Shown here: one piece after another, positions 16,575 through 23,908 of the stretch
How positions within the stretch are numbered: the first letter of the stretch is position 1
Layout: every line of letters begins with the position of its first letter
Assembly (NCBI GenBank): GCA_017451545.1
Contig: JAFTOB010000081.1
Coordinates: 1 to 37,019 of the forward strand
Direction of reading: 5' to 3'
From: Clostridia bacterium
GTDB lineage: Bacteria; Bacillota; Clostridia; Oscillospirales; CAG-272
DNA: 37,019 nt
Program-made: the position numbers and the translations under genes
The notes under the pieces: model-generated
The model's database searches: none
Told to the model about the DNA's origin: nothing
What the model saw: only the letters and a program-made list of their open reading frames with translations

Positions 16575-18209
16575 ATGTCCGAGTCAACGGTACATAGCAC
16601 GAAAAAGAGCTTTATTTCATCGGTGGCGTGGCTTGCGGCCTCGGCCGTGGCCGTAAAGATCATCGGCGCGTTTTACAAGCTGCCGCTGGTCAGAATGATA
16701 GGTATCGGCGGTATGGCGTATTTCCTCGCCGCCTATCATATCTACACCCTGCTTTTTACTGTCTCAAGCGCGGGTCTGCCCGTGGCTGTGTCCATTCTCG
16801 TCTCTAAAAGACGGGCGGCGGACGATGCAAACGGCGCCGAGTGCGTGTATTTTTCGGCTCTGCGGCTCTTTTTGACCGTGGGAGCAGTGCTTTGTGCCTT
16901 GACGTGGATCTGCGCCGATGCTGTTGCTTTGTCCATCAAGATCCCCGGGGCCGCCGATAGCCTTCGGGCAATAGCACCGGCGCTGATTTTCGTCTCGGCG
17001 GGCGGAGCGGTCAAGGGCTATTTCCAAGGCCTTGGCGATATGCGACCGACCGCTGTTTCACAGGTCATCGAGTCTGCGGGCAAGCTTGCGCTGGGGCTGG
17101 GATTTACCGCTCTCGCACAGCGGGCGGGTCTGCCGAGCGAAAGGGTGGCGGCCTGCGCCATATTCGGCATCACCGTGGGCTCGGCGCTGTCGATGATCTA
17201 TCTTTTTGCCGTAAAAGGGCGAAGCTCGGCTGCCCGCGTGCCGAAAAAGAGCAGGGGAGTTATGCGCGAGATACTTAAAATTTCCGCGCCCATCACCCTC
17301 GGCGCGGTGGTCATCAGCCTCAGCGGCGTTATCGATACGGCACTTATCTCATCGCGCTTGCAGAGCGCGGGCTTCAGTGCCGAGGCGGCCAACGGAATGT
17401 ATTCGAGTTACGGGAATATGGCAATTCCCCTTTTCGGCATAGTACCGTCCTTTATCTCGCCCGTGGCGGTGGCAATGGCCCCCCTCATCGTCGAGGCGGC
17501 CTCTCGCGGCGACCGCGAAAGAGAGAGGGAGATACTTTTTTCTGCCTTCAGACTCTGCGCGCTCATAGCCATCCCTGCGGCAATGGGGCTCGGGATCTTC
17601 GGGCGCCCCATCCTTGCGTGGCTTTTCCCGAGTCAGCTTGATTCGGTCGCGGTGGCGGCGCCTCTTTTGTCGGTGCTCTCACCCGCCATACTCTTTTCCT
17701 GCCTCATAACGGTGACGAATTCGACGCTTCAGGCCTACGGCCACGAGCGAAAGCCCATCGTGGCAATGATATTCGGCATGGCTGTCAAGCTGACCGTGGA
17801 GTTTTTACTGCTCGGTCTGCCGCAGATCAATATTTTTGCCGCACCCATCAGCACTCTGCTTTGCGACCTGACCATCGTTATGATCAATCTCGGCTTCACC
17901 GAGAAATATTCCTGCGGGATTTCGGGACTGATACCGTCGCTGGGTAGGCCTCTCGCCGCGGCGGCACTTTCAAGCGCCGTCTCCCTCGGGATCGCATATG
18001 CTCTGCGCGGTCACGGCTTTGCGGGAGTCTTGATCGCGATGATCGCCGACGTGCCCATATATCTGATACTGACCGCACGAAGCGGTGCTTTTGACGAAAA
18101 CGAGCTGTTCCTTTTGCCGGGCGGCGAGAAAATTATAAAAATAATGAATAAATTCAAGTTGAGGAAGAATAATGAACAGAGAAGAGAAGATCGCGGCCCT
18201 CAAGGCTAA
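16575..18209 (+). CDS. SpoVB/YabM-like MOP-superfamily lipid-linked oligosaccharide flippase
   Basis: This 544-residue integral membrane protein appears to have about 14 hydrophobic segments and the N-terminal pattern (FISSVAWLAASAVAVKIIGAFY) of the MurJ/SpoVB/Wzx group. Members flip undecaprenyl-linked precursors across the membrane; SpoVB acts in spore cortex synthesis, and YabM (AmJ-neighbour type) occupies this position before mazG (yabN) in Bacillus. A SpoVB or YabM role is therefore favoured, though MurJ-like function is possible. I choose the ATG at 16575. TTG at 16572 is closer to GAGGTG and equally possible. The end overlaps mazG by 38 bases. Confidence 0.85.
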   Translation: MSESTVHSTKKSFISSVAWLAASAVAVKIIGAFYKLPLVRMIGIGGMAYFLAAYHIYTLLFTVSSAGLPVAVSILVSKRRAADDANGAECVYFSALRLFLTVGAVLCALTWICADAVALSIKIPGAADSLRAIAPALIFVSAGGAVKGYFQGLGDMRPTAVSQVIESAGKLALGLGFTALAQRAGLPSERVAACAIFGITVGSALSMIYLFAVKGRSSAARVPKKSRGVMREILKISAPITLGAVVISLSGVIDTALISSRLQSAGFSAEAANGMYSSYGNMAIPLFGIVPSFISPVAVAMAPLIVEAASRGDREREREILFSAFRLCALIAIPAAMGLGIFGRPILAWLFPSQLDSVAVAAPLLSVLSPAILFSCLITVTNSTLQAYGHERKPIVAMIFGMAVKLTVEFLLLGLPQINIFAAPISTLLCDLTIVMINLGFTEKYSCGISGLIPSLGRPLAAAALSSAVSLGIAYALRGHGFAGVLIAMIADVPIYLILTARSGAFDENELFLLPGGEKIIKIMNKFKLRKNNEQRREDRGPQG

Positions 18210-19002
18210 GACGAATTATGAATTTGAAGATCTGGTGGACGTGGTGGAGATCCTCCGCGCCCCCGGCGGCTGCCCGTGGGATATGGAGCAGGATCACAAG
18301 AGCATCCGTGACGATATAATCGAGGAGACCTACGAGGTAATTGAGGCCATCGATACCGAAAACCCCACACTCCTTTGCGAGGAGCTGGGCGACGTAATGC
18401 TCCAGGCCGTCTTCCACACCAGCATTGAAAACCAGGCGGGTCGCTTCGGCATGGGCGACGTTATGACGGGCATCTGCACGAAGCTCATCCACCGCCACCC
18501 CCACGTTTTCGGCGAGATCAGCGTGGATTCAAGCGCGCAGGTGCTTGAAAATTGGGAGAAGATAAAGAGCGACGAAAAGGAGAGAGTCACCGTTACCGAT
18601 AAGCTTCGCGCCGTGCCGCCCCAGCTTCCCGCCCTTATGCGCGCCGCGAAGGTGGGCAAGAAGGCAAAGTGCTTTGATTTTGCAAATTCCGACGAGGTCT
18701 TCGTCAAGCTTGACGAGGAGACCGCCGAGCTCCGCGAGGCGGTGGCGGGCGGTGACGCCGACGCCATAGAGGAGGAGATGGGCGACCTTCTGCTCACCGT
18801 GACCTCCCTCTGCCGAAAGCTGGGAGTCAAGCCTGAGAACGCACTGAACCGTGCAACCGATAAGTTTATCGACCGCTTTGAGCAGGTAGAAAACGCGGTG
18901 ATCGAAAAGGGACTTGACATTAATTCCCTTAAGATGCCCGAGCTTGATGCGATTTGGGACGAAAATAAGAAAAAAAGTGAAAAAAATGCTAAAAAAATCT
19001 AA
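18172..19002 (+). CDS. mazG: MazG nucleoside triphosphate pyrophosphohydrolase
   Basis: This 276-residue all-alpha NTP pyrophosphatase hydrolyses NTPs or dNTPs to monophosphates and cleans the nucleotide pool. Two MazG domains are visible. The first has CPWDMEQDHKSIRDDIIEE then EELGDVMLQAVFH; the second, from about residue 165, has KLDEETAELREAV and EEEMGDLLLTV. The acidic metal ligands (E-E-x2-E and E-x2-D) are intact in both. It corresponds to yabN without the tetrapyrrole-methylase domain that the Bacillus protein carries. The start, with a GAGGAA site, lies 38 bases inside the flippase gene, an overlap large enough to suggest coupled translation. Confidence 0.94.
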   Translation: MNREEKIAALKAKTNYEFEDLVDVVEILRAPGGCPWDMEQDHKSIRDDIIEETYEVIEAIDTENPTLLCEELGDVMLQAVFHTSIENQAGRFGMGDVMTGICTKLIHRHPHVFGEISVDSSAQVLENWEKIKSDEKERVTVTDKLRAVPPQLPALMRAAKVGKKAKCFDFANSDEVFVKLDEETAELREAVAGGDADAIEEEMGDLLLTVTSLCRKLGVKPENALNRATDKFIDRFEQVENAVIEKGLDINSLKMPELDAIWDENKKKSEKNAKKI

Positions 19003-19020
19003 TTTTTTTTGAAAATCCTC

Positions 19021-19049
19021 TTGCAAAATGCTCAAAAAAATGTTATTAT
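19021..19049 (+). promoter_or_regulatory. SigA-type promoter of hup
   Basis: TTGCAA at 19021-19026, a 17-base spacer ending in TGT, and TATTAT at 19044-19049 form an extended -10 promoter. It lies in the 85-base A+T-rich gap after mazG and would give the abundant HU protein its own transcript. Confidence 0.7.
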
Positions 19050-19087
19050 AATAAAGTAAAAGATTTATAAAAGAAAGGGATAAAATC

Positions 19088-19360
19088 ATGAACAAGACAC
19101 AGTTGATCGAGGCAGTAGCCGCTTCCGCTAACCTTAAGAAGAAAGAGGCTGAGGCAGCCGTAAACGCAACCTTCGACGCTATCGTCGCCGCTCTCAAGGC
19201 AGGCGATAAGGTACAGCTCGTTGGCTTCGGTACCTTCGAGGTCAAGGAGAGAGGCGAGAGAACCGGCCGCAACCCCAAGACCGGCGAGACCATCACCATC
19301 GCAGCTGCAAAGCACCCCGCTTTCACTGCAGGCAAGGCACTCAAGGAGTCCGTAAACTAA
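19088..19360 (+). CDS. hup: HU-family DNA-binding protein
   Basis: This 90-residue protein is the dimeric nucleoid protein HU, which bends DNA with little sequence preference. The family signature is plain: [20 protein letters not shown] followed by [12 protein letters not shown] in the DNA-gripping arm, and [16 protein letters not shown] at the end. AGAAAGGG gives the ribosome binding site. The codon choice looks biased towards a few preferred codons (GCA, AAG, GTA), which fits high expression. Its insertion between mazG and rqcP differs from Bacillus but, from memory, is common in Clostridia. Confidence 0.97.
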   Translation: MNKTQLIEAVAASANLKKKEAEAAVNATFDAIVAALKAGDKVQLVGFGTFEVKERGERTGRNPKTGETITIAAAKHPAFTAGKALKESVN

Positions 19361-19371
19361 GAACCGCTTAT

Positions 19372-19397
19372 AAAGGGTTGCCGCAAGGCGACCCTTT
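19372..19397 (+). promoter_or_regulatory. 11-bp stem-loop with GCAA tetraloop between hup and rqcP
   Basis: Positions 19372-19382 pair with 19387-19397 (one T-G wobble) around a GCAA loop, a GNRA tetraloop. No T-run follows, only GTAAATTTATGG. It may stabilise the hup mRNA 3' end, act as a processing site or partly terminate; it is a poor match to a standard intrinsic terminator. Confidence 0.7.
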
Positions 19398-19418
19398 GTA
19401 AATTTATGGAGGGAACCA

Positions 19419-19661
19419 ATGCGACTTGACAAATTTTTAAAGGTCTCGCGCATCATCAAGCGCAGAACCGTGGCAAACGATGCCTGCGACGATGAGCACG
19501 TAACCGTTAACGGCCGCCGCGCCAAGGCGTCTTACGACGTCAAGGAGGGCGACGTGGTGGAGGTCACCTTCGGTCAGCGCACTCTGAAGTTCAGAGTCAC
19601 CGACGTGCGGGAGCACACGAAGAAGGACGAGGCCGCCACAATGTACGAGATAATAGAATAA
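19419..19661 (+). CDS. rqcP: S4-domain RNA-binding protein RqcP (YabO/HslR-like)
   Basis: This 80-residue protein is almost entirely an S4 RNA-binding domain (MRLDKFLKVSRIIKRRTVAN, then VNGRRAKASYDVKEGD). The synteny mazG, hup, S4 protein, yabP, yabQ and divIC identifies it with Bacillus YabO, now RqcP. RqcP binds stalled 60S-like ribosomal subunits (50S with peptidyl-tRNA) and works with RqcH to add alanine tails. rqcH is not in this window. GGAGGG precedes the ATG by six bases, directly after the hairpin that follows hup. Confidence 0.92.
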   Translation: MRLDKFLKVSRIIKRRTVANDACDDEHVTVNGRRAKASYDVKEGDVVEVTFGQRTLKFRVTDVREHTKKDEAATMYEIIE

Positions 19662-19677
19662 ATTTTTCGCCTTCGGC

Positions 19678-19701
19678 ATAAATATTTATGGAAATATTTA
19701 T
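19678..19701 (+). repeat. Perfect A+T palindrome upstream of yabP
   Basis: ATAAATATTT at 19678-19687 pairs with AAATATTTAT at 19692-19701 around ATGG. The palindrome ends two bases before the GGAGG of yabP (19704-19708). It could be an operator or an RNA hairpin next to the ribosome binding site; no terminator T-run follows. Confidence 0.6.
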
Positions 19702-19714
19702 ACGGAGGTAACAT

Positions 19715-19999
19715 ATGGCTGATATAATAAAGGGTACGGGCACCTCGCACGATCTGACCATGCGGGACAGAAAGCGCATTTCGGTGACGGGAGTTACCGA
19801 GGTCGTCAGCTTTGACGAGCTTTCGGTGGTGCTCAAGACCGTATGCGGCGAGCTGACGGTGGACGGGGAAGGGCTTCACATTTCCGCCCTCGATACCACT
19901 CACGGCACGTTGGAGATCGAGGGGAGCGTGCAAGCGCTCAGCTATTTTGACAAAAAACGCGATAGCGGCAAAAGCGTCCTCGGGCGGATCTTCAAGTAA
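19715..19999 (+). CDS. yabP: Sporulation protein YabP
   Basis: This 94-residue YabP/YqfC-family protein is predicted soluble and mostly beta. Visible family features are RDRKRISVTGVTEVVSFDEL and LTVDGEGLHISALDT. In Bacillus, yabP and yabQ are made in the mother cell under SigE and YabQ is needed for cortex formation. The gene has a strong GGAGG site, follows a palindrome, and its stop overlaps the yabQ start by one base. Synteny and sequence agree; the molecular function is not known in any species I can name. Confidence 0.9.
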   Translation: MADIIKGTGTSHDLTMRDRKRISVTGVTEVVSFDELSVVLKTVCGELTVDGEGLHISALDTTHGTLEIEGSVQALSYFDKKRDSGKSVLGRIFK

Positions 20000-20712
20000 T
20001 GGAGCTCTCCCAAACGGGGCTGGCCCTGCTTTTTGCGGCGGCACTGGCCTGCGGCTTTTTTATGGGCGCGCTCTACGATGCCTTCGCCATCCTGCCCACA
20101 CTTTGCGGTAAGGTCTACAGCCCACGGCTGCATCGGCGGCTTTCAGGGATCAAAAGACCGCCCGTGGGTGGCCAAAAGCTCGGAAAATTCAGAAGGGCGG
20201 CTCTGCCCGCGGCGCTCTTTTTGCACGATCTGCTGATGGCGCTGACGGCGGGAGTACTGACCGTCCTCGTGATCTACCGCTTTAACGACGGGCAGTTCCG
20301 AGCCTCGGTGCCCATCGGATTTTTCGCGGGAATGCTCATCTACCGCTCCACTTTGCGGCGATTGATGTCACCCGTGACCGAGCTTTGCGGCTTCGCTGTC
20401 GGATACGCCCTTCAATGCGTGGCGTTCTGCCTTGTCGCACCCTCGCGCGCTTTGATCGGACGGATCAAAAAGCTTGCGGCGACCGTGATCGGTCGTGTGA
20501 CCGAGCGAAATGCTCACAAAAATTCCGAAAAAGAGAAGGGAAGGATCCTTGCCGCCGCGAAGATCTGCGGCTGCCTCGACCCGAGCCCACGAAAAGAAAG
20601 GAGAGAGAAAGTAAATGGAAAAAAGGAAAACGAACAATCTGCTCATAGGCCTGATCGCGGGTCTGCTTCTGCTCTCCCTGATCGTTTCGGCGATCAATAT
20701 AATGCAGTATAA
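19999..20712 (+). CDS. yabQ: Spore cortex biosynthesis protein YabQ
   Basis: This 237-residue membrane protein has four hydrophobic stretches (about 6-30, 68-95, 100-118 and 125-150) and a basic C-terminal region. It matches YabQ by position and by the GALYDAF-type motif after the first helix. YabQ localises to the outer forespore membrane in Bacillus and is required for cortex synthesis. The reading frame runs 98 bases into divIC, far more than the usual few-base overlap, and the last 30 or so residues (ending DRFGDQYNAV) look like read-through of another frame. A lost original stop codon or a sequencing frameshift could explain this. Confidence 0.85.
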   Translation: MELSQTGLALLFAAALACGFFMGALYDAFAILPTLCGKVYSPRLHRRLSGIKRPPVGGQKLGKFRRAALPAALFLHDLLMALTAGVLTVLVIYRFNDGQFRASVPIGFFAGMLIYRSTLRRLMSPVTELCGFAVGYALQCVAFCLVAPSRALIGRIKKLAATVIGRVTERNAHKNSEKEKGRILAAAKICGCLDPSPRKERREKVNGKKENEQSAHRPDRGSASALPDRFGDQYNAV

Positions 20713-20893
20713 CCAGAAAAAGCAGGAGGCCGAAAAGCTGGCGGCCGAGAAGGCCATTCTCGAAGAGAAGATCGACGAGATGCGCTATCGCCTCGATTCG
20801 CCGCTTGACGACGATTATATAGCCCGCGTGGCGAGGGAAAAGTTAGGCCTCTGCTATCCCGACGAGATAATTTACTATAACGATCTGAACTGA
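20615..20893 (+). CDS. divIC: FtsB/DivIC-type septum formation initiator
   Basis: This 92-residue bitopic protein has a short basic cytoplasmic N-tail and a membrane helix (about 9-30). A coiled coil of charged heptads follows (about 33-60, KKQEAEKLAAEKAILEEKI), then the family's C-terminal signature DDDYIARVAREKLGLCYPDEI. DivIC works with FtsL and DivIB at the division septum, and the place after yabQ is the Bacillus one. AAAGGAGAGAG precedes the ATG. The first 98 bases overlap the end of the yabQ frame. It closes the long plus-strand run and is followed at once by a terminator. Confidence 0.93.
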   Translation: MEKRKTNNLLIGLIAGLLLLSLIVSAINIMQYNQKKQEAEKLAAEKAILEEKIDEMRYRLDSPLDDDYIARVAREKLGLCYPDEIIYYNDLN

Positions 20894-20923
20894 AAAAGCT
20901 ACCCGCTGTGGGTAGCTTTTTTT
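20893..20923 (+). terminator. Intrinsic terminator after divIC
   Basis: AGCTACCC at 20897-20904 pairs with GGGTAGCT at 20910-20917 around GCTGT, flanked by an A-run before and seven T after. It ends the 3740-20893 run. Confidence 0.92.
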
Positions 20924-20954
20924 CGTTAAATTGTCGGAAAAATCATTTTTTTTG

Positions 20955-20983
20955 TTGACACCTTCGGTGGAATGTGATAAAAT
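20955..20983 (+). promoter_or_regulatory. SigA-type promoter of the esterase lipoprotein pair
   Basis: TTGACA at 20955-20960 and TAAAAT at 20978-20983 are 17 bases apart, with TGA before the -10. AGGAGG follows at the right distance from the ATG at 21013. Confidence 0.85.
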
Positions 20984-21012
20984 TAGGTTAACTGTAAAAT
21001 CAGGAGGTTTTT

Positions 21013-22209
21013 ATGAAATCATTCAGAAGGTTTTTCTCCTTCGCCCTTGTCGCGGTCCTGCTTCTCTCGCTGATTGCCTGCGGCGGTGAGGCGGATAAAA
21101 CCGGAAAGCCCGATCAGACGACTGTTCCGACTCCCGGAACGACAGCTCCCACCGTTGATACTACGGCTCCCGACACCGAGCCCGAGGACACCGATCCTCC
21201 CGCTCCCGTGTACGAGGACGTTACGCTGAACGTGGTCGACGTGCTTGATAGAATAAAGATCCACGGCCGAAGCATGACCTGCGCCGACGGCCTTGCCGTT
21301 GACTGGTCAGCCTCGGGCATTGAGTTCAACGCAAACTGCAAGGGCGACGTTAAGGTGACCGTCACCTCTACCTACGCCTGCAAATTCGCCGTTTACGTGG
21401 ACGGCACGCAGACCGACGACATCGCGGTCGCCGAGGGAACGGCCGAGTACGCCGTGGCTTCGGGACTTGCCGAGGGGCTGCACAATATCCGCCTCGTAAA
21501 GAAGAGCGACAACGCCGTTGAAAATACCCCCGATATTCTCACCTCGGTCAGCAAGATCGCCCTTTGCGGTCAGCTTGCCGACAGACCCGCCGACCGCGAG
21601 CTCCTTATAGAGTTCATCGGCGACTCCATCACCTGCGGTCTCGGAACCGTTGCTCCGAACAGCCTTGAGACCGACGCCACCGTCACCTACGCCTATAAGG
21701 CGGCCGAGGCACTCGGTTGCGATTATTCCTTCGTTTCGGTTTCGGGAATCGGCGTGCTTAACAGCACAGAGCAGAACGAAGGCCTTCTCATCAGCGATAT
21801 TTATTCCTACACCAATTATTACCGCGACAAGACGGCAGAGTATAAGCCCACACGTCAGGCCGATATCGTCGTGGTTGCCATGAACACCAACGACAACGGC
21901 AGAATGACAACGGCCGACCGCGATGCGTATTTTGAAAAATCCGATGCTCTGCTTCAGCAGATCCGCGCTATCCACGGCGAGGACGTGAAGATCGTCTGGG
22001 TCGTTTCGCTGATGTCCTCTAAGGGAACGGCGGACTCCATGATCAGCTACAGCATCAGAAACCGCCTCGGCGGAGAGAACGCGGGATATTATTATCTTGA
22101 GGCTACTCCCAACAGCGCAGGTGCATTTACCCATCCGTCGGTTGAGGGTCACGCCGTCAACGCCGAGATCCTTGTGAAGTTCATTAAAGAAAAGTTTAAT
22201 ATCAAATGA
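21013..22209 (+). CDS. CE2-like SGNH esterase lipoprotein, copy 1
   Basis: This 398-residue exported lipoprotein has a signal peptide with lipobox LIAC (Cys23) and a Thr/Pro/Asp-rich linker to about 66. A beta-sandwich domain (about 68-190) and a C-terminal SGNH hydrolase domain follow. The nucleophile block is EFIGDSITCG (Ser205), a later block is NTNDNG at 291-296, and the catalytic His is in THPSVEGH (His374). The two-domain layout matches carbohydrate esterase family 2, whose members remove acetyl groups from xylan and other plant polysaccharides. There is no Asp three residues before the His (Ala371), which suggests a Ser-His dyad. It would act at the outer face of the cell. The next gene is a paralogue. 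Confidence 0.85.
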   Translation: MKSFRRFFSFALVAVLLLSLIACGGEADKTGKPDQTTVPTPGTTAPTVDTTAPDTEPEDTDPPAPVYEDVTLNVVDVLDRIKIHGRSMTCADGLAVDWSASGIEFNANCKGDVKVTVTSTYACKFAVYVDGTQTDDIAVAEGTAEYAVASGLAEGLHNIRLVKKSDNAVENTPDILTSVSKIALCGQLADRPADRELLIEFIGDSITCGLGTVAPNSLETDATVTYAYKAAEALGCDYSFVSVSGIGVLNSTEQNEGLLISDIYSYTNYYRDKTAEYKPTRQADIVVVAMNTNDNGRMTTADRDAYFEKSDALLQQIRAIHGEDVKIVWVVSLMSSKGTADSMISYSIRNRLGGENAGYYYLEATPNSAGAFTHPSVEGHAVNAEILVKFIKEKFNIK

Positions 22210-22223
22210 AAGGAAAACGCAAA

Positions 22224-23447
22224 ATGAAAAGAATTTTTTGCCTTATTCTGGCACTTCTGACGATCCTTCCCGTCCTTGTCGCCTGCGGCGGCAACGGTGA
22301 AGGCACCGATACCACCCTGCCTGCCACAACCGAGACGCCCGGCACCACCGAGACACCCGGAACCACCGAGGCTCCCGGCACCACCGAGGCTCCCGGTACC
22401 ACCGAGGCTCCCGGTACCACCGAAGCACCCGGTACCACCACTCCCCCCGAGAACAAGTACGAGCTCCGCACCTTCAAGATCAAGGAGAATCTTGACAGCA
22501 TCAAGGTCATCGGACGCACCTCCCTTGCAAAATCCGTGGTGACTATGGACTGGTCGGGCTCGGGCATCGAGTTCAACGCCGACTTCGAGGGCTTCCTCGA
22601 GGCCAAGATGTACACCACCGTTGATTGCAACATTGCCGTATATATCGACGGCGTTGCAGTTCAGGAGTGCATGAAGATCAGAGAGGGAACAAACACATAC
22701 ACCCTCGCTACGGGAATCGAAAAGGGCGTCCACAACGTGCGCATCATCAAGCTCCACGCCGCCGAGGTTGGCAGACCCCTCCTCACCTCCATCAACACCG
22801 TTACCTTCAAGGGCGTGCTTGCAGAAAAGCCCGCCGACAAGAAGTATCTCGTCGAGTTCATCGGCGATTCCATCACCTGCGGCTACGGTGCTATGAGCAA
22901 GGATGACGGCACGACCTACGCGCATCTGACCTACGCATATCTCTTCTGCCAGAAGAACGATTACGATTATTCCTTCGTTGCCGTTTCGGGCATCGGAACC
23001 ATCAAGAGCGGCGAACGTCACGGCTCGCTTCTTATGGGTGATATCTATCCCTACGTCAGCTATTACAGAGATCAGACCGAGAAATATGAGCCCGAGCGTC
23101 AGGCCGATATGGTCGTGATCGCCCTGAATACCAACGATAACGGCAGAGTTACCGATGCCGATAAGGAAGCATACAAGAACAAGGTCCGCTCGCTGCTTGC
23201 CGACGTCAAGCGCATTCACGGCGAGGACGTAAAGATCGTCTGGTACTACGGAATGATGGGCACGGGCAAGTGCGACAGCTGGATGAAGGAGGTCCTCGAT
23301 GAGCTGGGCGGCCGAAATGCCGGCTACTACTCCTTCCAGGCCATGCCGGACACCTCCGGCGCAAGCTCGCACCCCAGCGCCGCGGGTCACATTCAGAACG
23401 CCGAGCGACTTGACAAGTACATTGATACCTATAAGGTTCTCGGTTAA
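22224..23447 (+). CDS. CE2-like SGNH esterase lipoprotein, copy 2
   Basis: This 407-residue paralogue of the preceding gene has a signal peptide with lipobox LVAC (Cys21). Its linker contains six hexapeptide repeats (TTETPG twice, TTEAPG four times, residues 35-70). A beta-sandwich and an SGNH domain follow, with EFIGDSITCGYG (Ser215), NTNDNG and SHPSAAGH (His383). Again no Asp lies three residues before the His. I choose the ATG at 22224, because AAAGGA just upstream overlaps the previous stop; an ATG at 22206 lacks a site. The pair probably shares one transcript. Different linkers and moderately diverged catalytic domains suggest an old duplication with distinct acetylated substrates. Confidence 0.85.
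   Translation: MKRIFCLILALLTILPVLVACGGNGEGTDTTLPATTETPGTTETPGTTEAPGTTEAPGTTEAPGTTEAPGTTTPPENKYELRTFKIKENLDSIKVIGRTSLAKSVVTMDWSGSGIEFNADFEGFLEAKMYTTVDCNIAVYIDGVAVQECMKIREGTNTYTLATGIEKGVHNVRIIKLHAAEVGRPLLTSINTVTFKGVLAEKPADKKYLVEFIGDSITCGYGAMSKDDGTTYAHLTYAYLFCQKNDYDYSFVAVSGIGTIKSGERHGSLLMGDIYPYVSYYRDQTEKYEPERQADMVVIALNTNDNGRVTDADKEAYKNKVRSLLADVKRIHGEDVKIVWYYGMMGTGKCDSWMKEVLDELGGRNAGYYSFQAMPDTSGASSHPSAAGHIQNAERLDKYIDTYKVLG
22326..22433 (+). repeat. Six 18-bp in-frame repeats encoding a TTEAPG linker
   Basis: Six consecutive 18-base units encode TTETPG or TTEAPG. The last four are nearly identical at DNA level (CCCGG[C/T]ACCACCGAGGCT type), so slippage could change linker length. Confidence 0.9.
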
Positions 23448-23450
23448 CGA

Positions 23451-23482
23451 GAAAATGCCGATGCTTTTGCATCGGCATTTTC
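23451..23482. terminator. Bidirectional intrinsic terminator
   Basis: A perfect 14-bp stem (23451-23464 with 23469-23482) surrounds a TTTT loop between two convergent genes. T-rich sequence follows on the plus strand, and the stem itself ends in TTTTC on the minus strand. Confidence 0.9.
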
Positions 23483-23908
23483 TTATTTTTGCGTAATTTC
23501 CGCGTATTTTTTTCTGATGGCCGTGAGGGCGATGTCGGGTCGGTCGATATTTCGCACCGCGCTCTCCATGGGGCAGGGGCCTGTCTTGGTTCGGTTCTCA
23601 ATGCCACCGACCTCAAGGTCATAGTAAAGCTCGATGCCGTTTTTCTCAAGCACGTCCTTGGCGGACGAGCTGATGACGGGCGTGTAAACGGCGCAAACGC
23701 CAAGCAGAACGTAGAGAAATGCCGTGGCCTTGCCGATCACCTTGTCAGCGGCCGAAAAGCCCGGCAGACGCACACCGTGATCGAGCAGATCAAGCAGGGG
23801 CTTCACCCCGCGCTGTGTGTCGGTGCAGATCTCGTCCCGACGGCAGATGACGCAGGTGTAACCCTCGCGGATCATAAGCTCGCGGGCTCGCTCAAGGTCA
23901 GCGTTCAT
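23483..23908 (-). CDS. DUF1893 family protein
   Basis: This 141-residue soluble protein matches the DUF1893 (TM1506-like) family. Visible are a motif-rich centre DKVIGKATAFLYVLLGVCAVY, a C-terminal GPCPMESAVRN and several cysteines (19, 22 and later). The fold resembles the cytidine deaminase superfamily, but no biochemical function is known to me. It ends directly at a bidirectional terminator. Its start lies 11 bases inside the ECF S-component gene, so the two are probably translated together. A link to a vitamin or cofactor taken up by that transporter is an inference from position only. Confidence 0.85.
   Translation of the reverse strand: MNADLERARELMIREGYTCVICRRDEICTDTQRGVKPLLDLLDHGVRLPGFSAADKVIGKATAFLYVLLGVCAVYTPVISSSAKDVLEKNGIELYYDLEVGGIENRTKTGPCPMESAVRNIDRPDIALTAIRKKYAEITQK

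Noticed and set aside
18980-19020. A terminator after mazG (A-run followed by T-run)
   Set aside because: The A7/T8 pairing has no G-C pairs, so it would form only a weak stem. It may be just A+T-rich spacer.
19681-19710. A SigE-type promoter before yabP
   Set aside because: Fragments resembling ATATT and CATAC-like elements are present, but the -10 would overlap the ribosome binding site, so the match is not credible.
20894-21012. A riboswitch before the lipoprotein genes
   Set aside because: The space is filled by the divIC terminator and a standard promoter; the leader left is only about 20 bases.
22326-22433. A CRISPR-like repeat
   Set aside because: The 18-base units are contiguous, without spacers, and are in frame as a protein linker.
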